A DNA stretch of 32,193 bases. Origin: an uncultured Odoribacter sp. Lineage in GTDB: Bacteria > Bacteroidota > Bacteroidia > Bacteroidales > Marinifilaceae. The translations under genes and the position numbers were made by a program. The number at the start of each line of letters is the position of its first letter. Position 1 is the first letter of the stretch. The stretch spans positions 1 to 32,193 of the forward strand of contig UQJP01000037.1 in NCBI GenBank assembly GCA_900541415.1, written 5' to 3'. This document shows, piece after piece, positions 6,803-14,794 of this stretch. Under the pieces are notes generated by a model that was not told where the DNA came from, did not search any database, and saw only the letters and a program-made list of their open reading frames with translations.

Positions 6803-8989
6803 ATGGCAAAAATCAGATTTTCTGCACTGGAGGAATTGTCCACCCGTAAGCCGATGGAAAAATCGGAACATTACCGGGTGTCGGAGATTTTTGGGTGCGA
6901 TGTACTGACTATCGAAAAAATGCGGCAATACCTGTCGATTGAAGCCTTTAAGAAACTTGAAAAGGTGATGTCTGAAGGTGGAGCGATCGACCGGGGGCTG
7001 GCGGATCAGGTGGCTGCGGCAATGAAAGCCTGGGCGGTGGAAAAAGGTGCAACCCATTACACCCACTGGTTTCATCCTTTGAACGGTGCTACTGCCGAGA
7101 AACATGACGGTTTCATCGATTTGCAGAAAAACGGGAGCATTATCGAGTCTTTCGACGGACGGATGCTGGTGCAGCAAGAGCCTGACGCTTCCAGTTTTCC
7201 TAACGGCGGAATCCGTAATACATTTGAAGCCAGAGGATATACGGCCTGGGATCCGGGATCGCCTGCTTTTATTAACAATAATACACTTTGTATCCCGACG
7301 GTTTTTGTAGCCTATACCGGAGAAGCCCTCGACTATAAGACCCCGATGCTGAAAGCGTTGGCGTTAGTCGATCGTGCAGCTGTGGAGGTATGCCAATATT
7401 TTGATAAAGATGTGCGGAAAGTGACCGCTACTTTAGGTTGGGAACAGGAATACTTTTTGGTGGATGAGGCGTTGTTCAATGCGCGTCCCGATTTGAAATT
7501 GTGCGGACGTACTTTGATGGGGCATTCGGCAGCCAAGGACCAGCAGTTGGAAGACCATTATTTCGGCGCTATCCCGGAACGGGTGAACGCTTTTATGGAC
7601 GAACTGGAGTATGAATGCCACCGTTTGGGGATTCCTGCAAAAACGCGCCATAACGAATGTGCTCCCAATCAGTTTGAGTTAGCCCCGATTTTCGAAGAAG
7701 CCAACCTTGCCGTGGATCACAACCAATTGTTGATGTCTACGATGAAACGGGTGGCCCGTCATCATAAATTCCGGGTGTTGTTGCATGAGAAGCCTTATAA
7801 GGGTATCAACGGCTCCGGGAAGCATAATAACTGGTCGTTACTCACCGATACCGGGGTGAATTTATTGTCGCCGGGGAAAAATCCGAAATCCAATATGCAA
7901 TTCCTGGTGTTCCTGGTGGCTACGACGAAAGCCGTGCTGGAACAGGAGGCTTTGTTCAAAGCGTGCATCGTGTCGCTCGGCAATGAACACCGTTTGGGCG
8001 GGGATGAGGCTCCGCCTGTGATTATGTCGGTGTTCCTGGGGCAGCAGCTGGACGGGATTCTGGATGAGATCGAAGAGAAGGTGAGCAGTAAGAAAATGAG
8101 TCCGGATGAAAAGACCGAATTGAAATTGAATGTCGGGAAAATACCTGAAATCATGCGGGATAATACCGACCGCAACCGTACTTCGCCTTTTGCTTTCACA
8201 GGTAACCGCTTTGAATTCCGTGCCGTTGGTTCGTCTGCCAATTGCGGGGGAGCTATGATCGTATTGAATACGGCCGTTGCCGAACAGCTGATCGCCTTTA
8301 AGAAAGAAGTGGATGCTTTGATCGATAAGGGGGTTAAGAAAGACGAGGCTATTTTTCAGGTATTGCGTAAATATATCATTGCCTGTAAGAAAATCCGCTT
8401 TGAAGGGAACGGTTATAGCAAGGAATGGCGTGAAGAAGCTGAACGCCGTGGTTTGTCGGTGAATAATGATTGCATTGGTGCGTTAAAAGCTTATTTATCG
8501 CCGAAAGCTAAAAAGTTGTTTGTGGATAACGGGGTATTCACGGAACGGGAACTGGAAGCCCGTTTTGAGATCAAGAATGAAATTTACCTGAAAAAGTTGC
8601 AGATAGAATCGCGGGTATTGGGTGATTTGGCGTTAAACCACATTATTCCGACGGCGATCACTTATCAAAACACGTTGATTAACAATGTACAGGGATTGAA
8701 GGATATTTTGCCGGATGTGTATGCCGAAGTGGGGGAAGTGCAGTTGAAAGCGATCAAGGAAATTTCTTCCCATATTAAGGAAATACGCACGTTGGTGGAT
8801 GCGATGACCGAAGCCCGCAAGGTGGCTAATAATACGATCGGGAATGAGGTAAAGCGTGCGGAAGTTTATTCACAGACCGTTCTGCCTTACCTGGATCAAA
8901 TCCGTTATCATATCGATAAGCTGGAATTGCTTGTGGACGATGAGATTTGGCCTTTGCCGAAATATCGGGAACTGTTGTTCTTCAAATAA
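6803..8989 (+). CDS. glnN: Type III glutamine synthetase
   Basis: Makes glutamine from glutamate, ammonia and ATP; the main ammonium-assimilating enzyme in many Bacteroidales. The 729-residue product has the size of the GSIII class (about 700-730), well above type I. GSIII signatures are present: FPNGGIRNTFEARGYTAWD from residue 132, and NEHRLGGDEAPP from 394. NQFELAPIFEEAN is an ATP/metal-binding segment. The frame is open to a TTG at 6746, but that TTG lies inside the -7 promoter element, so the ATG at 6803 (MAKIRFSALEELS) is the start. The gene stands alone between its promoter and a strong terminator. It lacks the adenylylation-site context of type I enzymes, so control is probably transcriptional or by feedback (family knowledge). 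Confidence 0.96.
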   Translation: MAKIRFSALEELSTRKPMEKSEHYRVSEIFGCDVLTIEKMRQYLSIEAFKKLEKVMSEGGAIDRGLADQVAAAMKAWAVEKGATHYTHWFHPLNGATAEKHDGFIDLQKNGSIIESFDGRMLVQQEPDASSFPNGGIRNTFEARGYTAWDPGSPAFINNNTLCIPTVFVAYTGEALDYKTPMLKALALVDRAAVEVCQYFDKDVRKVTATLGWEQEYFLVDEALFNARPDLKLCGRTLMGHSAAKDQQLEDHYFGAIPERVNAFMDELEYECHRLGIPAKTRHNECAPNQFELAPIFEEANLAVDHNQLLMSTMKRVARHHKFRVLLHEKPYKGINGSGKHNNWSLLTDTGVNLLSPGKNPKSNMQFLVFLVATTKAVLEQEALFKACIVSLGNEHRLGGDEAPPVIMSVFLGQQLDGILDEIEEKVSSKKMSPDEKTELKLNVGKIPEIMRDNTDRNRTSPFAFTGNRFEFRAVGSSANCGGAMIVLNTAVAEQLIAFKKEVDALIDKGVKKDEAIFQVLRKYIIACKKIRFEGNGYSKEWREEAERRGLSVNNDCIGALKAYLSPKAKKLFVDNGVFTERELEARFEIKNEIYLKKLQIESRVLGDLALNHIIPTAITYQNTLINNVQGLKDILPDVYAEVGEVQLKAIKEISSHIKEIRTLVDAMTEARKVANNTIGNEVKRAEVYSQTVLPYLDQIRYHIDKLELLVDDEIWPLPKYRELLFFK

Positions 8990-9021
8990 GAATATGGGAC
9001 CTGATCGAAATATAAAATCTG

Positions 9022-9050
9022 AAAAATCCGGGAATTTCCCGGATTTTTTG
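9022..9050. terminator. Bidirectional terminator between glnN and the GH3 gene
   Basis: AAAAATCCGGGAA and TTCCCGGATTTTT form a near-perfect inverted repeat with A/T runs on both flanks, 33 bases after the glnN stop and 30 bases from the convergent GH3 stop. It should act in both directions. Confidence 0.85.
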
Positions 9051-9079
9051 TTTTTAACGAGGTGTTGAATCCCGGTATA

Positions 9080-10582
9080 TCAATTCATTTTTAACAACTC
9101 TTCGATATGGGTACGGTCGTTCCACAGCCGGGGCACTTTGTGCTGTCCTCCCAGTTTCCCTTTTTCTTTCAGCCAGTCGTTGAACAGATTGGGACGTGCC
9201 GCATGAATGTGGAGGCGTTCCAGGGAAAGTAGCCGTTTGGCTTCGTAATCGGAATTGAGTTTTTGTAATTCCCGGTCTAAAAGGTCGGCAAAAACTTCCA
9301 GGTCTTCCGGCGCATTTTTAAATTCGATCAGCCATTCATGGGCTCCTTTGTGCTTATCGTCCATGAATACCGGGGCTGCGGTAAATTCAAATATGTCCGC
9401 TCCTGTTTTTTCACAGGCGAATTTCAATGCCTGGGTGGCATTGTCGATGATCAGTTCTTCCCCGAAAGCATTGATAAATAGCTTTGTCCTTCCGGTGATC
9501 TTGAATTTATACGGTTTGGTCGAGGTGAAGCTGATCGTATCGCCTATCATATAACGCCATAATCCGCCGGAAGTGGTGATGACCATCGCATAATTCGTGT
9601 CTGTGCTCACTTCTTCCAATAACAAGGTTTTGGGTTTTGATTTTCCGATTTCGCTCATCGGTATAAATTCGTAATAAATACCGTAGTCGAGCATTAATAG
9701 CATGGCTTCGTCTTCCGGGTCGTCCTGCAAACCAAAGAAACCTTCCGAAGCATTGTAGGTTTCCAGATATTTCATTTTGGGGTCGGGCAATAGTTTTTTG
9801 TATTGCTCCCGGTAAGGGGTAAAGCTGATGCCTCCGTGAATGAACAGTTCCAGGTTCGGCCACACTTCGTGGAGATTTTCTTTCCCCGTACGTTCCAGTA
9901 TTTTATTGATGACGGTCAGGAACCAGGAGGGCACTCCTGCCAGGCAGCGTACATCTTCTTTAATGGTGGTTTCACATATCTTTTCGATTTTTTCCTCCCA
10001 ATTGCTCATGAGCATAATGGAAGAATCGGGCGTTTTCATCATATTGGCCCAAAAAGGGGTGTTCGAGATCAGGATTGCCGACAAGTCACCACACTGGCAA
10101 TTGTCGTTGGTTTTGCTGACTTCGCTGCTTCCCCCCAGAGCCAGCGTTTTCCCGCTGAAAACCTGTGCTTCGGGATTCAATTTGTTGAATACGGCAATCA
10201 CGTCTTTGCCTCCCCGGAAATGGCAATCTTCCAAAACGGTAGGGCTTACCGGGATGAATTTACTTTTGGCATCGGTTGTGCCCGAAGATTTGGCAAACCA
10301 TTTGATTTCTTCCGGCCAGAGAATGTTGTTTTCTCCCGCCATTGTCCGGAGTATCATTTCTTTGACCTCTTCGTAATGCACTATCGGAAGCCTTTCGCGG
10401 TATTGTTCGGCTGTGAGGATGGTGTTGAAGTTGTATTTCTGACCGTATTCCGTGGCCGCGGCTTTGGATAGCAGAGCCTGAAGTGTGTCACGTTGTACTT
10501 TGATGGGATTGGCTTTAAAATAATCAATTTGAGTGAGCCGTTTTTGTGTGAAAATCGTCAGGAGAGAGTTGATAAAAGCCAT
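9080..10582 (-). CDS. GH3-family acyl-adenylate-forming protein
   Basis: A 500-residue protein of the GH3 auxin-responsive promoter family (ANL superfamily). Plant members adenylate a carboxylic acid hormone and conjugate it to an amino acid; the function of bacterial homologues is largely unknown. The ATP-binding P-loop motif SSGTTDAKSKFIP begins at residue 99. LFIHGGISFTPYREQYKKLL, LETYNASEGFFG and GLWRYMIGDTISF correspond to the central adenylation segments. ITGRTKLFINAFGEEL marks the hinge to the C-terminal cap. There is no signal peptide, so it acts in the cytoplasm. It follows rnhB by 50 bases in the same direction and is probably co-transcribed. The natural substrate cannot be deduced. 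Confidence 0.9.
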   Translation of the reverse strand: MAFINSLLTIFTQKRLTQIDYFKANPIKVQRDTLQALLSKAAATEYGQKYNFNTILTAEQYRERLPIVHYEEVKEMILRTMAGENNILWPEEIKWFAKSSGTTDAKSKFIPVSPTVLEDCHFRGGKDVIAVFNKLNPEAQVFSGKTLALGGSSEVSKTNDNCQCGDLSAILISNTPFWANMMKTPDSSIMLMSNWEEKIEKICETTIKEDVRCLAGVPSWFLTVINKILERTGKENLHEVWPNLELFIHGGISFTPYREQYKKLLPDPKMKYLETYNASEGFFGLQDDPEDEAMLLMLDYGIYYEFIPMSEIGKSKPKTLLLEEVSTDTNYAMVITTSGGLWRYMIGDTISFTSTKPYKFKITGRTKLFINAFGEELIIDNATQALKFACEKTGADIFEFTAAPVFMDDKHKGAHEWLIEFKNAPEDLEVFADLLDRELQKLNSDYEAKRLLSLERLHIHAARPNLFNDWLKEKGKLGGQHKVPRLWNDRTHIEELLKMN

Positions 10583-10632
10583 AATTCTATTTAAAAATTA
10601 ATAATCTGCACAGAGGCCATGCCGCCTGTTTT

Positions 10633-11238
10633 CTATACCCCGAAATCCAATTTTAGCTGGGCATCTGCTAAATTAAAACTTTTTCTATGAAAATCGGTAA
10701 TTCCAAACTCTTTAATTTTGTTTCGATGTTCCTGAGTGGGATAACCTTTATTTTGTTGCCAATTGTATACGGGGAACTGTTCATGCAACCTGTGCATGTA
10801 TTCGTCCCGGTGGGTTTTGGCTAAAACGGAAGCCGCTGCAATCGACATATATTTGCCGTCGCCTTTGACAATGCATAGATGAGGGATTTCTCCGTATTTT
10901 TTAAAGCGGTTTCCGTCGATGATGATGTGCTGGGGACGTATCGCCAATTGGTCGAGTGCCCGGTGCATGGCCAGAATGGAAGCGTTCAGGATGTTGATGT
11001 CGTCTATTTCGTGATTGTCCACGCTGGCAACGGCCCAGGCGAGCGCTTCGCTTTCTATGACAGGCCGTAAACGGTCTCTTTGCTTTTCGGACAATTGTTT
11101 GGAGTCGTTCAGCAGGTCGTTCCGGAAATCGTCCGGCAAGATCACTGCTGCTGCAAAAACGGGTCCGGCGAGGCATCCTCTGCCGGCTTCGTCACATCCG
11201 GCTTCGATCCGTGTGGCATCATATTTTAACTCTAACAT
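10633..11238 (-). CDS. rnhB: Ribonuclease HII
   Basis: Cleaves the RNA strand of RNA/DNA hybrids and 5' of single ribonucleotides embedded in DNA. At 201 residues it is a normal-size RNase HII. The signature GCDEAGRG carries D16 and E17. D108 in IIIDGNRF and D127 in VKGDGKY complete the DEDD metal-binding set, and G19-R20-G21 is the ribonucleotide-recognition loop. Y115 or a nearby Tyr may act in junction recognition. ATG at 11238 (MLELKYDATRIEAG). It probably shares a transcript with the GH3-family gene downstream. Confidence 0.96.
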   Translation of the reverse strand: MLELKYDATRIEAGCDEAGRGCLAGPVFAAAVILPDDFRNDLLNDSKQLSEKQRDRLRPVIESEALAWAVASVDNHEIDDINILNASILAMHRALDQLAIRPQHIIIDGNRFKKYGEIPHLCIVKGDGKYMSIAAASVLAKTHRDEYMHRLHEQFPVYNWQQNKGYPTQEHRNKIKEFGITDFHRKSFNLADAQLKLDFGV

Positions 11239-11318
11239 GGAATGCTTTGTATTTAAAATTAGGCAGCCCCCAGTGAAAAAAATCCTCTGGAACGAAAATA
11301 TTATTTACTACCTTTGCA

Positions 11319-11334
11319 AAAATAATCATTTTTA
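11319..11334. promoter_or_regulatory. Overlapping divergent -7 elements (DUF4268 gene and rnhB)
   Basis: TAccTTTG (11319-11326) reads to the right, and on the minus strand TAttTTTG (11334-11327) reads to the left, so two -7 elements abut tail to tail in 16 bases. The plus element is 35 bases before the DUF4268 ATG and the minus element about 90 bases before rnhB. Neither has a clearly spaced TTTG -33 element. Confidence 0.45.
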
Positions 11335-11360
11335 ATTTTGATTTTCAAATTTTGCGGATT

Positions 11361-11819
11361 ATGTGGTCAAAGGAAGAGGCAAAAGAATTGCGGGTAAAGT
11401 TTTGGAGTGGTTTTAAGCGGTATTGCTACAAACATCGTATCGACCGGAGATGGGTATTGACGGGGGTAAAAATCAAGTCGGTGCAGTTGAAGTTTTATGC
11501 AGATTCCGGGAAAGCCCTGGTGATGTTCCAGATCGACCATAAAAATGCTTTGACACGTTATAAAGTGTATGAAACTTTCCTGTCTTACCGTAAATTGATG
11601 GCAAGCTCTTGCGGGGAAGAGTTACGGTGGGAGGAGGATTACTACGGAGTGGGAGAGCGTCCCGTGAGTGCTATTTATTTCGAACTTCCGGGGGTTGATA
11701 TGTACCGGGAGGAGGACTGGGACAAGATATATGCCTTTTTTGCGGAAAAGATGGTGTTGCTGGAAGAGGCTTATTGGGAATACCGGGATTTGATCAACGA
11801 GCGTTTGAAAACAGAATAA
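11361..11819 (+). CDS. DUF4268 domain protein
   Basis: A 152-residue soluble protein with no signal peptide. It has the character of the DUF4268 family: WSKEEAKELRVKFWSGFKRY at the N-terminus, then alternating beta strands (VKIKSVQLKFYAD, KALVMFQID) and a C-terminal helix rich in Glu, Trp and Tyr (EEDWDKIYAFFAEKMVLLEE). The domain is distantly like parts of restriction-type or sporadically distributed nuclease-associated proteins, but no function is established and no catalytic motif is evident. A TTG at 11352 is in frame, but the ATG at 11361 is the better start. A thioredoxin-fold gene follows after 32 bases, probably in the same transcript. Confidence 0.8.
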   Translation: MWSKEEAKELRVKFWSGFKRYCYKHRIDRRWVLTGVKIKSVQLKFYADSGKALVMFQIDHKNALTRYKVYETFLSYRKLMASSCGEELRWEEDYYGVGERPVSAIYFELPGVDMYREEDWDKIYAFFAEKMVLLEEAYWEYRDLINERLKTE

Positions 11820-11851
11820 ATGCTGGGTGTGTAAATTAATAAGATAACCGT

Positions 11852-12970
11852 ATGAGATATTTTTTTATCGTATGCTGGCTATGCGTGGCGATTGTGTCCG
11901 AAGCCCAGAGCCGGGTTGTCCGGTTCGAACCGCTTGAATTCAGGAAGGCTGTTGTCAAGGCGAGGATGGAGAATAAGATGGTGTTTTTGAATGCTTATAC
12001 CACCTGGAGCGAGGGATGCCGGGTTATGGCCGAGCAGATTTTTAAGCAGGGCGGGGTGGCTGATTTTTGCAATGCTTCTTTTATCAATATCGAGCTGGAT
12101 ATGGAGAAGGGAGAAGGCCGGGAATTGTCGGAGAAATACGGGATTACGGCTTATCCCACCGTTTTGGTGATCGATAAGGACAGGAATGAGGTGTGTCGTG
12201 TGACCGGAGTGACGGATGCTGCTTCTTTCCTTGAAAAGCTGAAAGCCGGAATCAGTCCGGAAAATTCACTGGCGGCTTTGGAAAAACGCTATAAGGAAGG
12301 GGATAAAAATAGTGAATGTGTTTCGGAATATTTAGGCGCTTTGCGTAAAGCCCGTTTAACAGAGCAAGCGAGGGCGGTGGCGGAAGATTATTTTAAAGAT
12401 ATGGAGGTGAAAACGATTTGTTCTCCGGGCAACTGGAAATTATTCGACGCTTATGTGGACGCTGCGGATATGCCCCAAATGAAACGGATGGTGGCACAGG
12501 CCTCGGCTTTTAAATCTTTATTGGGGAAAGAGGAAGCGGAAAGGAAAATGTATGTGGTATACGAACAGGCGTTGTCGGATTCGCTGGTAAGGGCTCAAAA
12601 AATGACTCCGGCACAGTTCAAGGGTTATGGGGAAGATATTAAAAAGATGAAATTAGCGAAGGGACAGAAAGCGGGATTGGAAACCCTTTTACAACTGGCC
12701 TATTTCAAGAGTAATCAACAGTATGGAAATTACCTGAAGGTTTATAATGAACAAGGACAAAACCTAACGGAAATCCAGAAACAGAATGTTGTTTTTACGT
12801 TGCCTTTTTTTGCCGAAGCTCCGGCAGAATTAAAGGAACAGGCTGTGGCGTTGGTCGGTAGATTAATGGAAAACGATCGTGCCTGTGAAAAAGGATTGTC
12901 GCCGCAGATGGAGCAGGTGTATAACTATGTGCTCTATAAATTGAAAGAGAATCCGGAGCAAACCCGGTGA
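11852..12970 (+). CDS. Exported thioredoxin-fold protein lacking one CxxC cysteine
   Basis: A 372-residue protein with an N-terminal signal peptide (MRYFFIVCWLCVAIVSEAQ) and thus probably periplasmic. Residues about 24-135 form a thioredoxin-like domain: VFLNAYTTWSEGCRVM, then SEKYGITAYPTVLVID with the cis-proline P102 of the fold. The active site W-C-x-x-C is replaced by W52-S-E-G-C56, keeping only the second cysteine. A classical disulfide exchange cycle is therefore not possible. The C-terminal two thirds are helical and TPR-like in appearance, with no recognised motif. It resembles the thioredoxin-family proteins of Bacteroidota with N-terminal DUF255-like folds. Function unknown; a single-cysteine isomerase, a chaperone or a binding module are options. 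It is followed by a strong hairpin terminator. Confidence 0.8.
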   Translation: MRYFFIVCWLCVAIVSEAQSRVVRFEPLEFRKAVVKARMENKMVFLNAYTTWSEGCRVMAEQIFKQGGVADFCNASFINIELDMEKGEGRELSEKYGITAYPTVLVIDKDRNEVCRVTGVTDAASFLEKLKAGISPENSLAALEKRYKEGDKNSECVSEYLGALRKARLTEQARAVAEDYFKDMEVKTICSPGNWKLFDAYVDAADMPQMKRMVAQASAFKSLLGKEEAERKMYVVYEQALSDSLVRAQKMTPAQFKGYGEDIKKMKLAKGQKAGLETLLQLAYFKSNQQYGNYLKVYNEQGQNLTEIQKQNVVFTLPFFAEAPAELKEQAVALVGRLMENDRACEKGLSPQMEQVYNYVLYKLKENPEQTR

Positions 12971-13038
12971 AAGGGTGGAAGGGAAAAGACATTTTGGAAC
13001 TTGCCCCGGTTTACGGATTGATTATATGATTCTTTATG

Positions 13039-13075
13039 ATAGGAAAGCTGGGGAATTATTCCCCAGCTTTCCTAT
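13039..13075 (+). terminator. Long hairpin after the thioredoxin-fold gene
   Basis: A 17-base stem with perfect pairing (ATAGGAAAGCTGGGGAA, loop TTA, then the complement to 13075), 68 bases after the stop. The flanking T run is short, so it may also act in mRNA 3' end stability. Confidence 0.75.
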
Positions 13076-13228
13076 TATATTCCACAACTTTCCACGATTT
13101 AAATAAAATTTTATTTTCATGGTAATTATTTTGTAATCAGATATTTATGTGGTGTGTGCGGTTTTGGTATACGGATTGCCTTTAAAAAACGTGAAAATGA
13201 AATTACAATTTATTAAAACAATAAAGTT

Positions 13229-14104
13229 ATGAATAAGAGTATTATTTTAATCGTGGGTGCATGTGTATTTTTCCTGACAGGATGTGTGGAAAAATCACAG
13301 AAATATAAGGCTTTACAGGCACGCGTAGATTCTTTGAATGTGGTTTGTACAGCCCAGACCACTGAAATGGACGAGGTTTTCGCCGGATTGAATGATATTT
13401 CTGCCGGAATGCAATCGTTGAGAGAGGCTGAAAATTTGTTAAGCGTGGAGGCTAATCAGGAAAAGAAAGCGGGCACTAAATCCAAAAAACAATTGGAGCA
13501 GTTGAAACGTGACGTTGCTGCCATTTCCGATGCTATTGCAACGTATAAGGAACAGATTGCTAAATTGGAAGGAAAAAACAAAACGCAGTCTGCCGAGTTT
13601 AAAAAGTTGATCGCTAACCTGAACGCTGAATTGGATGCGAGAAACCAAAAGATCGCCGAGATTACGAAAGAATTGGCCGATAAAAACCAGTTGCTGGTGG
13701 CTAAGAATGAAGAAATCACTTCTTTGAATCAGAATGTGGATGCTTTGAATAAGGAAACGGCCGGACAAAAGGAGACGATCTCAAAGCAGGATCAGGCTAT
13801 CCATTTGGCAAACTATCTGGTGGGAACCCGGAAAGAATTGAAAGAAGCCGATGTGATTTCCCGTCAGGGGTTATTCTGTCCGCCTATCGTGTCTTCACAG
13901 GCTCAAAAAGCTAACTTTGTGAATATCGATATTCGTGAACAAAAATCCATTCCGTTGAATTCTAAGAAAGCAAAAATATTGTCTGCTCATCCAGCCGATT
14001 CTTATACTCTGGAAGAAGGAGAAGGTGGGATTCTGACGTTGAAGATTAAAGATGAAAACTCTTTCTGGAAACAAACCCGCTATTTGGTGGTGATGGTTGG
14101 ATAA
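13229..14104 (+). CDS. Coiled-coil lipoprotein, unknown function
   Basis: A 291-residue exported lipoprotein. The N-terminal signal ends in the lipobox LTGC with C19 lipidated. Residues about 25-185 are almost entirely charged or heptad-like (ALQARVDSLN, KKQLEQLKRDVAAISDAIAT, ELDARNQKIAEITKELADKN), a long coiled coil with no proline. Residues about 195-291 form a small globular tail (REQKSIPLNSKKAKILSAHP, then TLKIKDENSFWKQTRYLVVM). No family could be named. Such lipoproteins may span the periplasm or hold peptidoglycan or outer-membrane partners, but this is inference. The gene stands alone between two terminators, though no clear promoter was identified. Confidence 0.75.
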   Translation: MNKSIILIVGACVFFLTGCVEKSQKYKALQARVDSLNVVCTAQTTEMDEVFAGLNDISAGMQSLREAENLLSVEANQEKKAGTKSKKQLEQLKRDVAAISDAIATYKEQIAKLEGKNKTQSAEFKKLIANLNAELDARNQKIAEITKELADKNQLLVAKNEEITSLNQNVDALNKETAGQKETISKQDQAIHLANYLVGTRKELKEADVISRQGLFCPPIVSSQAQKANFVNIDIREQKSIPLNSKKAKILSAHPADSYTLEEGEGGILTLKIKDENSFWKQTRYLVVMVG

Positions 14105-14130
14105 GGATTGTAGAGTTCGATACGAAGTAA

Positions 14131-14170
14131 CTGAGGTGTTGTCCTGAAAAGGGGACAGCACCTCGGTTTT
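14131..14170 (+). terminator. Terminator of the coiled-coil lipoprotein gene
   Basis: CTGAGGTGTTGTCC (14131-14144) pairs with GGACAGCACCTCGG (14153-14166), using two G-U pairs, and is followed directly by TTTT. It lies 26 bases after the stop codon. Confidence 0.85.
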
Positions 14171-14216
14171 TATTATGGCTGTCGGTTTACTGTACTGTGC
14201 ATTTCCAAAAAAATAA

Positions 14217-14224
14217 TATCTTTG
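14217..14224 (+). promoter_or_regulatory. -7 element for the metal-uptake-like cluster
   Basis: TAtcTTTG matches the -7 consensus and lies 22 bases before the GTG start at 14247. No TTTG is suitably spaced upstream and no operator could be recognised. Confidence 0.5.
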
Positions 14225-14246
14225 TTTCATCTTTAGGTATAAAGGG

Positions 14247-14573
14247 GTGAAAGGGAATAAAAGAAACAGGATCGTTATTGCGTGGTTGTTGTCGGCGGTT
14301 TTACTGCTTCCGATAGTAACGCGGACGGTTCATGCCTTTCAAAACGGTTGCTGTGAGGAGGCGTGTTCCCATACGGACGAGCATCATTCTGGCCACGACT
14401 GCAATTCTTGCCCTATTTGCCAGTTTACATTTTATTCTTTTGTTGAAACGGACTTTTGCCGTGTCGGTACCGCATGGACGGGAGTGTATTGTCCGTTATT
14501 TATTTATGATCAGGAAAAGGGATATTGTTCCACTATTCCTTTCAGTTTTCTACGTGCGCCCCCTTTGGTGTAA
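14247..14573 (+). CDS. Small exported Cys/His-rich protein (putative metal-related)
   Basis: A 108-residue protein starting at GTG, with GGGG just before the start as a possible ribosome-binding sequence and no in-frame ATG nearby. A basic start and hydrophobic stretch (IVIAWLLSAVLLLPIVTRTVHA) form a signal peptide or anchor. It is followed by a cluster of six cysteines and four histidines within 25 residues (CCEEAC, HTDEHHSGHDC, CPIC) that looks built to bind a soft metal ion. The C-terminus FSFLRAPPLV matches the LRAPP-type ending I associate with small CPICQF proteins next to TonB-dependent receptors in Bacteroidota. It begins the cluster with the receptor and two DUF4625 lipoproteins. Metal specificity, if any, is not known. 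Confidence 0.7.
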   Translation: MKGNKRNRIVIAWLLSAVLLLPIVTRTVHAFQNGCCEEACSHTDEHHSGHDCNSCPICQFTFYSFVETDFCRVGTAWTGVYCPLFIYDQEKGYCSTIPFSFLRAPPLV

Positions 14574-14794
14574 CGGTGCATTCGCTATGGGCGCTATCGC
14601 CTTTTAGCACTCATCATTTTCTTAATTACCAATGTTTATGTAGGCCAGAATGATTCCGGCTATGTTCATGTTCGTGTGATACCTGTTCGTGTGGACAGGC
14701 CGTCCGGCGTATTCCGTGCGGATGTGGTGTGGACTGTCCGTAGCTGTGAGTTTTATTCTAAGGGTTTGGTAAACAGTGGCTTTTGTAGAAATCC
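14574..14794 (+). other. Gap between the small Cys/His-rich gene and the receptor gene
   Basis: There is no ATG-initiated gene here on the plus strand. The frame of the upstream gene stays open after its stop (from 14574 to about 14804) and would encode a hydrophobic run and then polar sequence, but without a start codon. Another frame gives a Cys-rich stretch (CSCSCDTCSCG) ending at a stop. No riboswitch was recognised; this could be an untranslated leader or decayed coding sequence. Confidence 0.35.

Noticed and set aside
9803..10471. 222-residue plus-strand open frame opposite the GH3 gene
   Set aside because: The minus strand carries the intact SSGTT-containing GH3 protein; this one is a shadow.
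14332..14607. Alternative 91-residue frame inside the Cys/His-rich gene
   Set aside because: The 14247 frame has the signal peptide, the CPIC cluster and the LRAPP ending; this frame has none.
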